DNA of 64,000 bases from the NCBI RefSeq assembly GCF_002162315.1, contig NZ_CP021416.1:496001-560000 (forward strand), read 5' to 3'. The notes under the pieces were generated by a model. The model did no database searches. It was not told the DNA's origin and saw nothing but the letters and a program-made list of their open reading frames with translations. This document shows positions 1-8,859 of this stretch, piece by piece (the stretch's first letter is position 1; the number at the start of each line of letters is the position of its first letter). The position numbers and the translations under genes were made by a program. This DNA comes from Sulfurospirillum diekertiae. GTDB taxonomy: Bacteria > Campylobacterota > Campylobacteria > Campylobacterales > Sulfurospirillaceae.

Positions 1-112
1 AGAGCTCGGTGGTAAAATTGAGCTTGTTGGCTATGTTCGTTTTGAACTTGGAGAAGGCTTAGAGAAAAAAGCGTGTGACTTCGCTAGCGAAGTTGCAGAG
101 CAACTTAAATAA
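1..112 (+). CDS. tsf: Elongation factor Ts, C-terminal end (partial)
   Basis: Only the last 36 codons are present. The frame begins at base 2 and stops with TAA at 110-112. The tail ([17 protein letters not shown], then AEQLK at the end) matches the C-terminus of EF-Ts, the guanine-exchange factor that recharges EF-Tu. The following order (ABC ATPase, fliR, acidic protein, gmk, tatA, argS) is the one known downstream of tsf in Campylobacter jejuni, which supports the call. Confidence 0.9.
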   Translation, partial: ELGGKIELVGYVRFELGEGLEKKACDFASEVAEQLK

Positions 113-170
113 GTATTAAATTATTTGTGGTGAAGAGGAAGCTCTTCACCCTCTTTCTTGAAGGACATTG

Positions 171-815
171 ATGTCTTTACTACAGGTACAAAATATCTCT
201 CATGCTTTTGATTATCTTTTATTTGAAAATGTTAATTTCACACTAGCACCCAAAGAATCAATGGCGATTTTAGGCGTTAGCGGTAGTGGAAAGTCAACGT
301 TACTTCATATTTGTTCTACACTGCTTCAGCCCAATCACGGTGAAGTGCTTTTATGTGATCATAACATTTACAACGATAATGATGACGCAAGATTAAAACT
401 AAGACGTTATGATGTGGGTATCATATTTCAATCGCATTATTTATTTAAAGGCTTTTTTGCGAATGAAAACATTGAATTAGCATCCTTTATCAGTGACAAA
501 AAAATTGATAATGGCATTTTGGAGCGTTTAGGGATTGCCGATTTTATGCATTATCGTGTCGGGGATCTCTCGGGTGGTCAGCAACAGCGTGTTTCAATCG
601 CACGTGTATTGGCTAAAAAACCAAGAATTATTTTTGCTGATGAGCCAACAGGAAACTTGGATGACAAGACAGCTCAAGAAGTTATGAATGTTTTGTTTGA
701 GTACATTGAAAAAGAAAATGCTGCATTGCTTCTAGTGACGCATAATCAGCAGCTAGCAAAACAATGTACATATATGAAACATCTCCATCTGGATGGATTA
801 AAAGAGGACGCATAA
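171..815 (+). CDS. ABC transporter ATP-binding protein, LolD/FtsE-like
   Basis: A 214-residue stand-alone ATPase subunit. Visible motifs are Walker A (GVSGSGKST, about residues 35-43), a Q-loop (IIFQSHYLF), the signature LSGGQQQRVSIAR, Walker B (IIFADEPTGNLD) and the H-loop (LLVTHN). The size and the DEPTGNLD signature fit the LolD/MacB/FtsE branch, which drives membrane-protein complexes rather than solute import. No permease is adjacent, so its partner is unknown. I start at ATG 171, which has AAGGA at 161-165, rather than the TTG one codon upstream. The fliR start follows 3 bases after the stop, so the two are probably co-transcribed. Confidence 0.85.
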   Translation: MSLLQVQNISHAFDYLLFENVNFTLAPKESMAILGVSGSGKSTLLHICSTLLQPNHGEVLLCDHNIYNDNDDARLKLRRYDVGIIFQSHYLFKGFFANENIELASFISDKKIDNGILERLGIADFMHYRVGDLSGGQQQRVSIARVLAKKPRIIFADEPTGNLDDKTAQEVMNVLFEYIEKENAALLLVTHNQQLAKQCTYMKHLHLDGLKEDA

Positions 816-818
816 GCT

Positions 819-1592
819 ATGGAATCGCTTGTCAAACTGTTTGGTGAAAATCAAGTGATTCTTTGTTTTCTTCTCTTTGCTCGTTTGAGTGGTCTTTTTG
901 CTTTTTTCCCTTTTTTTTCCCATGCCAATATCCCTCTTACGATTAAAACTTCTATGACTTTTTTTATGGTTATTTTTTTATATCCACTCTTAACGCCTTT
1001 ACATGTAACGCCAACGTTGCTCAATCTTTCACTGGCCATTGTGGGCGAGCTACTCATAGGTTTTGTAGCAGGACTTTTTTTATCCATAACGCTTTCAATT
1101 TTGCAAATGGTTGGTATGCAAATCTCTTTTATTATGGGATTTACAATGGCAAGTGTCGTTGATCCTCAAACAAGTACATCGATTCCTCTTTTATCGCAAT
1201 TACTCTCTTTTATAGGGTTAATGGTCATTTTAGCGTTTAATGGTCACCACCAAATGCTTTTATTTATTGCTGATTCGCTCAATCTTTTACCGCTTGGAAG
1301 TTTCTATCCTCAGACGAATATGCTCGCATATCTTGCTAAGGCTGTAACAGGCATGTTTATCTACGGGTTCACACTCTCTTTCCCTGTTGTCGCTTTTTCT
1401 ATGCTCTTAGATGCTGTCTTTGGAATGTTGATGAAAACAATGCCACAATTCAACCTTCTTGTTATCGGCTTTCCTATTAAAATTGCTGTTTCGTTTGTTG
1501 TGTTGATTGCAACACTTACCTCTATGATGTTAATATTTAAAAAAGAGTTTTTGGAAGCTCTCAATCATTTAACCATTCTTTTTGTCCGTTAA
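819..1592 (+). CDS. fliR: Flagellar biosynthetic protein FliR
   Basis: A 257-residue integral membrane protein with about six hydrophobic segments. It begins with the ARLSGLFAFFPFF stretch typical of FliR, a component of the flagellar type III export gate with FliP and FliQ in the inner membrane. The mid-protein segment MQISFIMGFTMASVVDPQ and the later PQFNLLVIGFPIKI match conserved FliR/YscT blocks. The gene directly follows the ABC ATPase gene and keeps the C. jejuni order. No other flagellar gene lies in the window, so fliR is detached from the main flagellar loci, as is usual in this phylum. Confidence 0.93.
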   Translation: MESLVKLFGENQVILCFLLFARLSGLFAFFPFFSHANIPLTIKTSMTFFMVIFLYPLLTPLHVTPTLLNLSLAIVGELLIGFVAGLFLSITLSILQMVGMQISFIMGFTMASVVDPQTSTSIPLLSQLLSFIGLMVILAFNGHHQMLLFIADSLNLLPLGSFYPQTNMLAYLAKAVTGMFIYGFTLSFPVVAFSMLLDAVFGMLMKTMPQFNLLVIGFPIKIAVSFVVLIATLTSMMLIFKKEFLEALNHLTILFVR

Positions 1593-1653
1593 AGCAATCA
1601 TAAATTTTTTTATACTACAATGAGAGTTAATTAATTCTCATTCAGGAGTGAGC

Positions 1654-3096
1654 ATGCGCCTGTTACTACTCAATAATAATCCAGCTGTTTCAAGATTGAT
1701 CAAACTTAGTGCCGAAAAAGCAGGGTATGAGTTAGATGAGTTTGAAGACTATGGCTTGGTGCCACTAACAACTTATGATGTCATTTTAGTCGATAATGAA
1801 CTTTATGATGAAGCTTCGATTGTAGGAGCATGTGAAAACACAGGCTGCGACTATATTATTTATATTTGTCAGCGAGGTGCAAAAAAACCCGATATTGCCC
1901 ATGTTGCTTTAGAAAAACCATTTTTACCTACAGATTTTTTAGTGCTTTTAGAAAAAGTCAAAAATGTTATTATTAGTCATAAGGCTGAAGCTACAGAAGA
2001 AGCAACTAAAGTATTGCAATCCTTAGACGAGAGTGAAAAAAAGTCCGCTGCTTTTGATATTGACCAGATAGATACTTTAGAAGATGAGGATGAAGACAAT
2101 ACTTTGCCTATCAATCTTTTAGAAGAGCCTGATGATCTTGAAAAAGAAGAGGATGAAAAAGAACTTACTTTTGATGAGATTGAAGCAGAAGATTTGGGGT
2201 TAGAGCAAGAACTTTCCTTAGATGATATAGTAGATAAAAATGATGAAGATAAAGAGTTGAAAATTGATGATGAATTTTCATTTGATGAGTTAGATTCTTT
2301 AGAAAAAGAAGAAGTATCATCATTGGAAGATTTTGATTTTGATGAGGGAAATACCACTTCCCTAACTCCAACTGAAGCAGAAGATGAGCGTGAAGAAGAA
2401 TTTGCAAATCCATCTATTCTTGATAGAGATGATATCAATGAAGTAAAACAACTACTGGATGAAAGCGAAGAAGAGGCTGAGGAAGAAGAAATTTCTGAAT
2501 TATCTCTTGATGCGTTTGATTTGGATAAAGAGAACGAAGAAGCAGGAAAATTCTTTTTTGATGATATTGAAAAGGAAGATGAATCCTTAGAAAAAGATGA
2601 TACGGAAAACTCATTAAATCTCGAATTAGACGATGTCTCTTCTTTAGATTTTGAAGAAGCAACTCCTGTTGGAGAAGAAGAGGAAGAAGATCAGAGCGTA
2701 AAAATACCTGAAGAGCAAGAAGAAATTATTGACGATTTTGCTGAAGATATTGAAGAAAAAATTGAAGAAGAAAAAGAGCTTGCACTTGAAGAAGATATAT
2801 TGATTCCACAGGTTGATGTTGCCTTTGATGCTTTAGCACAAAGTGGTGACATTGACTCTCTTGATGATCTCAATGAAAATTTACTTAAAAAAGCGTTTGG
2901 TGAAGAGGTAAATGAAGAAGAATCTGCACCAATAAGCGTCCCTGAGGAAAAGGGTGAAAAAATTGAAGTGATTCGAGGCGAAATTGAAAGTAGTATCGCA
3001 AGAAGTATCTCAGGATTAGCACAAAGTGATATTCTACGAGAAGCACTTAAAGGGATGCGTATTAATATTTCTATTACATTTGATGAGAAAGAATAA
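1654..3096 (+). CDS. Degenerate receiver domain with long acidic tail
   Basis: A 480-residue protein starting at ATG 1654 with CAGGAG just upstream (an in-frame GTG at 1648 is less likely). Residues 1-110 have the pattern of a response-regulator receiver: an opening hydrophobic strand, a central strand YDVILVDNELYD with a candidate phospho-acceptor Asp, and a late LEKPF where the conserved Lys-Pro would sit. The usual acidic pair after strand 1 is replaced by Asn residues. Residues 110-430 are almost entirely Asp/Glu-rich with recurring LSLDD/FDFDE units. The last 45 residues are a more ordered conserved-looking segment. It occupies the position of the 'highly acidic protein' of C. jejuni. 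Function is unknown; the receiver reading is an inference. Confidence 0.75.
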   Translation: MRLLLLNNNPAVSRLIKLSAEKAGYELDEFEDYGLVPLTTYDVILVDNELYDEASIVGACENTGCDYIIYICQRGAKKPDIAHVALEKPFLPTDFLVLLEKVKNVIISHKAEATEEATKVLQSLDESEKKSAAFDIDQIDTLEDEDEDNTLPINLLEEPDDLEKEEDEKELTFDEIEAEDLGLEQELSLDDIVDKNDEDKELKIDDEFSFDELDSLEKEEVSSLEDFDFDEGNTTSLTPTEAEDEREEEFANPSILDRDDINEVKQLLDESEEEAEEEEISELSLDAFDLDKENEEAGKFFFDDIEKEDESLEKDDTENSLNLELDDVSSLDFEEATPVGEEEEEDQSVKIPEEQEEIIDDFAEDIEEKIEEEKELALEEDILIPQVDVAFDALAQSGDIDSLDDLNENLLKKAFGEEVNEEESAPISVPEEKGEKIEVIRGEIESSIARSISGLAQSDILREALKGMRINISITFDEKE

Positions 3097-3713
3097 TGGT
3101 AAAAGGTAATCTTTTAGTCATTTCCGGTCCAAGTGGTTCTGGAAAAAGCTCATTGATGAAAGAAGTCATCAATGAAATATCAGATTCTTATTTCTCAATC
3201 TCAAGTACAACACGGGCTATTCGAGAAGGAGAAATTGATGGAATTAATTACCATTTTATTTCAAAAGAAGATTTTGAAAAAGACATTGATGCTGGCTTTT
3301 TTTTAGAATGGGCAAAAGTACACGATAATTATTATGGTACGTCACTCAAACCTATTTTAAAAGAGCTTCATGAAGGGAAGTTAGTAATTTGCGATATTGA
3401 CGTGCAAGGACATAAAATTGCGCGGGAAAAATTTGGTAATTTAATCACTTCTGTTTTTATCACAACGCCAGATCAAAAAAGCCTAAAAGAGCGATTGATT
3501 TATCGTGGAACAGATAGCCAAGAGATTATTGAAAAACGTTTAGCGAATGCAGTTTCAGAAATGACGCGTATCCGAGAGTATGATTATGTTTTAATTAATG
3601 ACGATTTTAAAATAGCGTTACATGACATGTTGGCAATTGCTTATGCTTCACGTAAAAAAATGGAATTGATGGATTTAGGTGAGTTTATTAGCTCATGGGC
3701 AAATATCGATTAA
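3096..3713 (+). CDS. gmk: Guanylate kinase
   Basis: A 205-residue cytoplasmic enzyme that converts GMP to GDP with ATP. It shows the P-loop ISGPSGSGKSSL at residues 8-19, the GMP-binding segment STTRAIREGEIDGINYHF, and the lid region LIYRGTDSQEIIEKRL. Length is normal for the family. The ATG overlaps the previous stop codon by one base (TAATG), indicating translational coupling to the acidic protein. Confidence 0.96.
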   Translation: MVKGNLLVISGPSGSGKSSLMKEVINEISDSYFSISSTTRAIREGEIDGINYHFISKEDFEKDIDAGFFLEWAKVHDNYYGTSLKPILKELHEGKLVICDIDVQGHKIAREKFGNLITSVFITTPDQKSLKERLIYRGTDSQEIIEKRLANAVSEMTRIREYDYVLINDDFKIALHDMLAIAYASRKKMELMDLGEFISSWANID

Positions 3714-3787
3714 AAAGAGTGCTTCATTTTTTGTTTATAAAAAAATGATACAATAAATATAAAGTTTATAAGGACAAAGGAGAGAGT

Positions 3788-4034
3788 ATGGGTTCATTTA
3801 GTATTTCACATTGGTTAGTGATTTTGGCAGTCGTTGTTTTATTATTTGGTGCTAAGAAAATACCAGAGCTAGCTAAAGGTGTAGGTCAAGGTATCAAGGA
3901 TTTTAAGAAAGCCATTAAAGAAGATGAAGAAGCTAAAACGACCGTTGATAAAGTGGAAGTAAAACCAGAAGCTGGTGCTACTCCAACGGCTACAACAACA
4001 GCCGCACCAGCAGATGAAAAAAAAGTCTGTATAA
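3788..4034 (+). CDS. tatA: Sec-independent translocase TatA, frame disturbed at 3' end
   Basis: TatA forms the protein-conducting part of the twin-arginine system. The N-terminus ([20 protein letters not shown]), the FG hinge and the amphipathic helix [23 protein letters not shown] are diagnostic. AAGGAG lies 6-11 bases upstream of ATG 3788. As written the frame runs to 4072, adding [14 protein letters not shown] and overlapping argS by 29 bases. Removing one A from the A8 run at 4017-4024 instead ends the protein at 81 residues (DEKKSV) with TAA at 4032-4034. That stop overlaps an AAGG sequence well placed for the argS start, so I give the corrected end. Confidence 0.88.
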
Positions 4035-4043
4035 GGTTATCTA

Positions 4044-5630
4044 TTGAAAAAATCGGTTATTCGTGCTATTAAAGAGACATTGCAAAGAGAGTTTGTTTTA
4101 GAAAAACCTACCAATCTTTCTTTTGGTCATTATGCAACTCCCATCGCTTTTTCTCTTGCTAAAGAGTTAAAAAAATCGCCTATTGCTATTGCTGAAGAGA
4201 TTTGTAAAAAGTTTACCATTGGAGAAATTTTTCAAGAAGTTACTCCGATTAAAGGTTATATCAATTTTAAACTCAGTGAGAGTTTCTTAGACCAATATGC
4301 GACATGGGCCATTCAAAATGAGGCACTTTTTGGATCTGATGAGCAAAATGAATCTATTTTATTAGAATATGTGAGTGCAAATCCTACGGGACCTTTACAT
4401 ATTGGTCATGCAAGAGGTGCTGTTATTGGTGATGCACTGGCTCGTATTGGAAAGCACTTAGGGTATAAAATTACCACAGAATACTATGTCAATGATGCAG
4501 GTAATCAGGTTGATCTTTTAGGTCTTTCTCTTTATCTCTCCGGACGCGAGCATATTCTAGGTTTTCCAGTAGAGTGGCCAGAAGAGTTTTATCGAGGTGA
4601 ATATATTATTGACCTCGCCCACGTTGCTTCTGCGGAATTGGGGAATGCTATTTTTGAAGATGAGTCCAATATTCCATTGCTTTCTATTTGGGGTAAAGAT
4701 AAGATGCTAGAACTTATCAAGTCCAATCTTGCCGATGTTGGTATTGAATTTGAACAATTCGTCAGTGAAAAGTCGCTTTATAACAAGTGGGACGAAAGCT
4801 TTGCAAAACTTCAAAAAAGTGATAAAACCTATACTGAAGGTGGTAAAGTTTGGATTCGCTCTACTGAACTTGGAGATGAAAAAGATCGTGTAGTTGTCAG
4901 AGAAGATGGCAGACCAACCTATTTAGCGGGTGACATTATTTACCATGACAATAAGTTTCAACGAGGGTATGATAGCTATATCAATATCTGGGGTGCTGAT
5001 CACCATGGGTATATTACCCGCGTGAAAGCTGCTATTCATTTTTTAGGCTATGATGAGCAAAAACTTGAAGTAATTTTAGCACAAATGGTTTCGCTTTTAA
5101 AAGGCGGTGAACCGTATAAAATGAGCAAACGTGCAGGTAATTTTATCTTGATGAGCGATGTTGTGAGTGAAGTGGGAAGTGATGCTTTACGTTTTGTATT
5201 CCTCAGCAAAAAGTCAGATACTCATCTTGAATTTGATGTGGACGTCTTTAAACAAGAGGACAGCAATAACCCAATTTTTTACATCAATTATGCGCATGCG
5301 AGGATTAATCAGATTTTTGCAAAAGCTGGTAAAACACTTGCCGACGTGCAAAATGTTAAGCTTGAAAATTTAAGTGAAGAGGCTCAAAACCTTCTCTTTA
5401 GTGCACTGTTATTGCCAGAAGTTCTTGAAGATACCTTTAGTTCTCGCCAAGTACAAAAGCTGACAGAATATCTTAAGTCGCTTGCTGCTGCTTTACATAA
5501 ATTTTACAATGAAAATCGTGTTGTAGGTAGTGAAGATGAAGAAAAATTTCTCAAACTCTTTGCTGTTGTAGGACTATCACTGCGTGTTGGGCTCAAACTT
5601 ATAGGTATTAATGCGAAAGATAAAATGTAA
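4044..5630 (+). CDS. argS: Arginyl-tRNA synthetase
   Basis: A 528-residue class I synthetase that attaches arginine to its tRNA. Motifs seen are the HIGH signature [15 protein letters not shown] (about residue 120), YVNDAGNQ, the WGADHHGY block, and the KMSK loop [11 protein letters not shown]. The C-terminal helical domain ends with the usual hydrophobic GLKLIG stretch. The start is TTG 4044, preceded by AAGG at 4033-4036 with 7-base spacing. A strong hairpin begins at the stop codon. Confidence 0.96.
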   Translation: MKKSVIRAIKETLQREFVLEKPTNLSFGHYATPIAFSLAKELKKSPIAIAEEICKKFTIGEIFQEVTPIKGYINFKLSESFLDQYATWAIQNEALFGSDEQNESILLEYVSANPTGPLHIGHARGAVIGDALARIGKHLGYKITTEYYVNDAGNQVDLLGLSLYLSGREHILGFPVEWPEEFYRGEYIIDLAHVASAELGNAIFEDESNIPLLSIWGKDKMLELIKSNLADVGIEFEQFVSEKSLYNKWDESFAKLQKSDKTYTEGGKVWIRSTELGDEKDRVVVREDGRPTYLAGDIIYHDNKFQRGYDSYINIWGADHHGYITRVKAAIHFLGYDEQKLEVILAQMVSLLKGGEPYKMSKRAGNFILMSDVVSEVGSDALRFVFLSKKSDTHLEFDVDVFKQEDSNNPIFYINYAHARINQIFAKAGKTLADVQNVKLENLSEEAQNLLFSALLLPEVLEDTFSSRQVQKLTEYLKSLAAALHKFYNENRVVGSEDEEKFLKLFAVVGLSLRVGLKLIGINAKDKM

Positions 5631-5657
5631 AGTGTGATCGTGAATAGATCACACTTT
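5629..5657 (+). terminator. Hairpin after argS, inside the start of the next gene
   Basis: A perfect 11-bp inverted repeat (AAAGTGTGATC / GATCACACTTT) with a 7-base loop spans 5629-5657. It begins in the argS stop codon and is followed by a T-rich stretch. It looks like a factor-independent terminator, but it also covers the first codons of the nuclease frame. Confidence 0.65.
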
Positions 5658-6476
5658 ATTGCTTCTATTATCTCTTTTTTAATTAAAAATCCCAAAGCTT
5701 TTCTTTTAGCACTTCTTTTAGGAGGGCTATCATACTCGTATGAGTTTTTTATTGCACGTGATACAATGGTCTTTCAAGGCGTACCAAAAGCAATAGAAAG
5801 CTCTTTAGAAACATACACGCGAATCTTTCGTAATCGAGCTTATATGGTAGGCTATTCTGACCTAAGAGGAAATCCCTTATGGGTCGTTTACAAGCTCACA
5901 CCTCCTTTTCAAAATGTATCACCTCTCAAACGACCGGATAGTTTTAATGCGGATTGGCGTAATATGGGATTGATTACATCAAGCGATTATGTCAATAGTG
6001 GTTATGATAGAGGTCATATGGCTCCGAATCATGCAATTGCTCTTTTATATGGCAAAGAAGCGCAAGAAGAGACCTTTTTGATGACGAATATTACACCTCA
6101 AAAACCAATGCTAAATCAAAAACTCTGGCAACATCTTGAAGCGATAGAGTTAGAATCCTTTGCTCCAAAATTTAAAGAGCTTTGGGTTTATACGGGTCCT
6201 CTTTTTGATTTTAAAACCACACACTTAAAAAGTTCTCGTTTTATTGAAATCCCCGATGCCTTTTATAAAATCTATGTGGGGATAGAACAAAGTGGAGAGA
6301 TCAAAACACTTTCGTTTATCATTCCTCAAAATGCAAAGGGAAATGATCGTTTGGAAAAGTATTTGGTGAGTATTGATGAAGTGGAACGCCGTAGTGGATT
6401 CGATTTTTTATATGAGTTGGATGATAAAATCGAAAATGTATTGGAAAAAAAGATTGATCAAAGTAGCTGGTTTTAA
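5634..6476 (+). CDS. Exported DNA/RNA non-specific endonuclease (NucA/EndoG type)
   Basis: A 280-residue protein with an N-terminal hydrophobic segment (FLLALLLGGLSYSYEFF, about residues 23-40) that would export or anchor it. The catalytic DRGH motif is present as YDRGHMAPNHA (about residue 123), followed by FLMTNITPQKPMLNQKLWQHLE with the metal-binding Asn. This ββα-metal nuclease family degrades DNA and RNA; periplasmic members act in nucleotide salvage or limit DNA uptake. The only start keeping the membrane segment is GTG 5634 (or GTG 5640), which lies inside the argS terminator hairpin and has no clear ribosome binding site. Confidence 0.88.
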   Translation: MIVNRSHFIASIISFLIKNPKAFLLALLLGGLSYSYEFFIARDTMVFQGVPKAIESSLETYTRIFRNRAYMVGYSDLRGNPLWVVYKLTPPFQNVSPLKRPDSFNADWRNMGLITSSDYVNSGYDRGHMAPNHAIALLYGKEAQEETFLMTNITPQKPMLNQKLWQHLEAIELESFAPKFKELWVYTGPLFDFKTTHLKSSRFIEIPDAFYKIYVGIEQSGEIKTLSFIIPQNAKGNDRLEKYLVSIDEVERRSGFDFLYELDDKIENVLEKKIDQSSWF

Positions 6477-6478
6477 TC

Positions 6479-6490
6479 TTTACATGTAAA
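6479..6490. repeat. Palindrome TTTACATGTAAA copy 1
   Basis: Exact copy, extended to the 14-bp CTTTACATGTAAAG, centred between the convergent nuclease and GGDEF-EAL genes. Confidence 0.97.
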
Positions 6491-6494
6491 GATA

Positions 6495-8402
6495 TTAGGA
6501 GGCTATTGAAGGGGTTGGTTCAGCGAAAAAGAGACCTTGTGAATACTCAATTCCTAAAGATTTTATTTTGTCATAAATCATCTCATTGCTAACATACTCC
6601 GCAATAACTTTTATATGCGCTTCTTTGGCAAAAGAGACAATGTTTTTAACCAGTAAAAATGAGATTTTATCATCCAAAATCTTTTGAATGATAGTGCCAT
6701 CAATTTTAATGAAGTCAGTTTTAATTTCTGTAAGATAGATAAAATTGGAGTAGCCACTGCCAAAATCATCAATCAAAATTCGATATCCCAATTTTTTGAG
6801 CATCAAAAGATTGTTTTTTGCATCATCTCGATGGGTTATCTCTTCGCTCTCTATGATTTCTAATCCCATTCTGTGAGCGATATTTTTTTGCTTTGCATAA
6901 CTCTTTAAAAGAGTAAGGATTGCTTCATCAATAATATCATGAGGATTTAGATTGATATTAATAGCAATAGATGGTTTTTCGACTAACTGTTCATAACAAA
7001 TTCGTAATACTTCTTTCGTAATGTTTCGTAGAACAAAAGTTCCTCTGATCGTTGGGAGAATTTTTTCAGGTAAGATAATGGAGCCATTTTTATCAATAAT
7101 GCGAAGTAAAGCTTCATAGTGCGATAACTTTTGTGTTTGTGTGTCAACAATGGCTTGATAGTAGCAAAGGATTCTATTTTCTTCAATGGCTGCTTTTATT
7201 TCATTGAGTGATAGGCATAGATTTTGGGTATATTCATTTTCATCGTAAATATCGATCGTATTTCTACCTTTATTTTTAGCATTGTAGAGTGCTATATCGG
7301 CTAGCTTAAAGGCTTCAGAGAAGGTTCTTGATTTGTATGGTACTAAATTAACCCCAATAGAGACAGTGACTTTGATCGATTCATTGGAAGAAATATGAAA
7401 TCTCGTTTCTTGAATTGTATGAGAAATCCTTTCAATAACATTCAGTGCGCCTAAGTGATCATCTCTACGCGTTTTGGCCAAAATTAAAAATTCTTCGCCC
7501 CCATAACGTATGACGATATCATCTTTATGGCGAATAGCGAGTAAGATTGTGTCGGCAACTTGTTTTAAAACTTTATCACCGGCATCATGCCCGTAAGTAT
7601 CATTGACTTTTTTAAAGTAGTCAATATCCAAGGTTGCTAAAATATAGTCATTGAGATTAATGAAATCTTCATATTTTTGAAGATAATTTCGGTTGTATAC
7701 ATTGGTGAGTTTATCAATAAAAGCAGTTTTTTTAACGGCTCGAAATCGTACTGCTTGAATAATGACAAAGAACAAGATAATAAATATAACTGCCATAACT
7801 ACGAAAATACCATTTTGTATCATATGAATGATTTGGTTAATTTCTTCAACTTTTTGGATGGAAAAATCAATGGCTAAAATAAGTTCGACATTGTTTTGAT
7901 ACATAATGGGAACAAGGTAGCTCATTGAGAGTTGTTGGAGCATTGAATGCCGTATAATCAAAGCTTTTTTCTGGGCATAAATATCAAGCCATTCGGGGCT
8001 ATCAGCATCAAATTTTTGGTCGATAAATGCCTTATCCTCATGCTTAGAAGCATCTCCTAGAAATCTAAATACACCTCGGCTGTCTCTGTACAAAAGATAG
8101 GCATATTTTATATTGGGGGTGATTAAGGTTTTTAAGCTCTCCTCAATTTTATGTTGAAGCGCACTATTAAGTTTGATATCAGAAGTATAATCGGTACTCT
8201 CTTTTAAGAGAGATTGGATTGATGAAGCACTGTTATTGGTAATCGAAAATACGTCAGAAATTGAAATTTCAAATAGCTTTTTTTCAATGCTTTGTTCCAG
8301 ATTGGCTGTTGAAAAAAGCACGAGTCCTAAAATGGTCGCAATAATAAACGTTGGAAAAATGAAATAGAATGGATATTTAAAAAAGAGCTTGTCGCTATCC
8401 AT
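6495..8402 (-). CDS. Membrane-bound GGDEF-EAL c-di-GMP enzyme
   Basis: A 635-residue protein with a membrane segment at about 12-32, a periplasmic sensor region (about 33-190), a second membrane segment (about 195-217), then GGDEF and EAL domains. The cyclase site is intact as GGEEF (301-305). The phosphodiesterase domain has EALLR (430-434), EIIESEE, IDDFGSGYSN and IKIDGTII, with the metal ligands mostly recognisable, so both activities are possible. It lies 1 base after a small exported protein and downstream of a TonB-dependent receptor on the same strand. This suggests that an outer-membrane or periplasmic signal feeds into c-di-GMP. Confidence 0.93.
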   Translation of the reverse strand: MDSDKLFFKYPFYFIFPTFIIATILGLVLFSTANLEQSIEKKLFEISISDVFSITNNSASSIQSLLKESTDYTSDIKLNSALQHKIEESLKTLITPNIKYAYLLYRDSRGVFRFLGDASKHEDKAFIDQKFDADSPEWLDIYAQKKALIIRHSMLQQLSMSYLVPIMYQNNVELILAIDFSIQKVEEINQIIHMIQNGIFVVMAVIFIILFFVIIQAVRFRAVKKTAFIDKLTNVYNRNYLQKYEDFINLNDYILATLDIDYFKKVNDTYGHDAGDKVLKQVADTILLAIRHKDDIVIRYGGEEFLILAKTRRDDHLGALNVIERISHTIQETRFHISSNESIKVTVSIGVNLVPYKSRTFSEAFKLADIALYNAKNKGRNTIDIYDENEYTQNLCLSLNEIKAAIEENRILCYYQAIVDTQTQKLSHYEALLRIIDKNGSIILPEKILPTIRGTFVLRNITKEVLRICYEQLVEKPSIAININLNPHDIIDEAILTLLKSYAKQKNIAHRMGLEIIESEEITHRDDAKNNLLMLKKLGYRILIDDFGSGYSNFIYLTEIKTDFIKIDGTIIQKILDDKISFLLVKNIVSFAKEAHIKVIAEYVSNEMIYDKIKSLGIEYSQGLFFAEPTPSIAS

Positions 8403-8403
8403 A

Positions 8404-8859
8404 TTAGATTCCTTCTATAAATTGATTGAAGGTGGAAGGCAAGACAATAGCCTTCTTGTCAAGTCTATTTTTAATAAAAACAATATTAGGCCTACTCTTG
8501 TTCCAAAAAAGTGCTCCATAGTATTTGTCATCTGATAATAATTTACGATAGTTATTTGTAAAAAAGAGTCTTTTAGTATTGTCGCATAACGTCTCACGAT
8601 CAACCGTTTTATTGACAAAAACAAAGTTTGATGTTTCACATTTTTGAGTGAGCGTAAAATATTGAGAATAGACTTTCTTCTCCATCTCTGACATATTTGG
8701 AATAAAAAGTTTGATCTCTTCATGAAGAGAGGATGTTGCAATTTCAGAGATGATTTTCGCCTCAAGTTCTATCTCTTTGCTGTAAGGTTGAACCAAAAAA
8801 GTATAGTTTTCTGCCGATAAAAGGCCAAAAAAAGTTAAAAGAAGGATGAGTCTTTTCAT
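8404..8859 (-). CDS. Small exported protein of unknown function
   Basis: A 151-residue protein beginning MKRLILLLTFFGLLSAE, a signal peptide with likely cleavage after residue 16. I choose ATG 8859 because it overlaps the upstream stop codon as TAATG; an in-frame GTG lies four codons upstream. The mature part has two cysteines and the segments LFFTNNYRKLLSDDKYYGALFWNKSR and KAIVLPSTFNQFIEG (first one split here only for description). I do not recognise a family. Its place between a TonB-dependent receptor and a GGDEF-EAL protein suggests a periplasmic go-between, by analogy with YfiR in the YfiBNR system, but no sequence match to YfiR is apparent. Confidence 0.75.
   Translation of the reverse strand: MKRLILLLTFFGLLSAENYTFLVQPYSKEIELEAKIISEIATSSLHEEIKLFIPNMSEMEKKVYSQYFTLTQKCETSNFVFVNKTVDRETLCDNTKRLFFTNNYRKLLSDDKYYGALFWNKSRPNIVFIKNRLDKKAIVLPSTFNQFIEGI

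Noticed and set aside
1977-2438. Long open frames opposite the acidic protein, rich in Ser
   Set aside because: They are the complement of GAA/GAT-rich codons; Ser-rich antisense frames are expected there.
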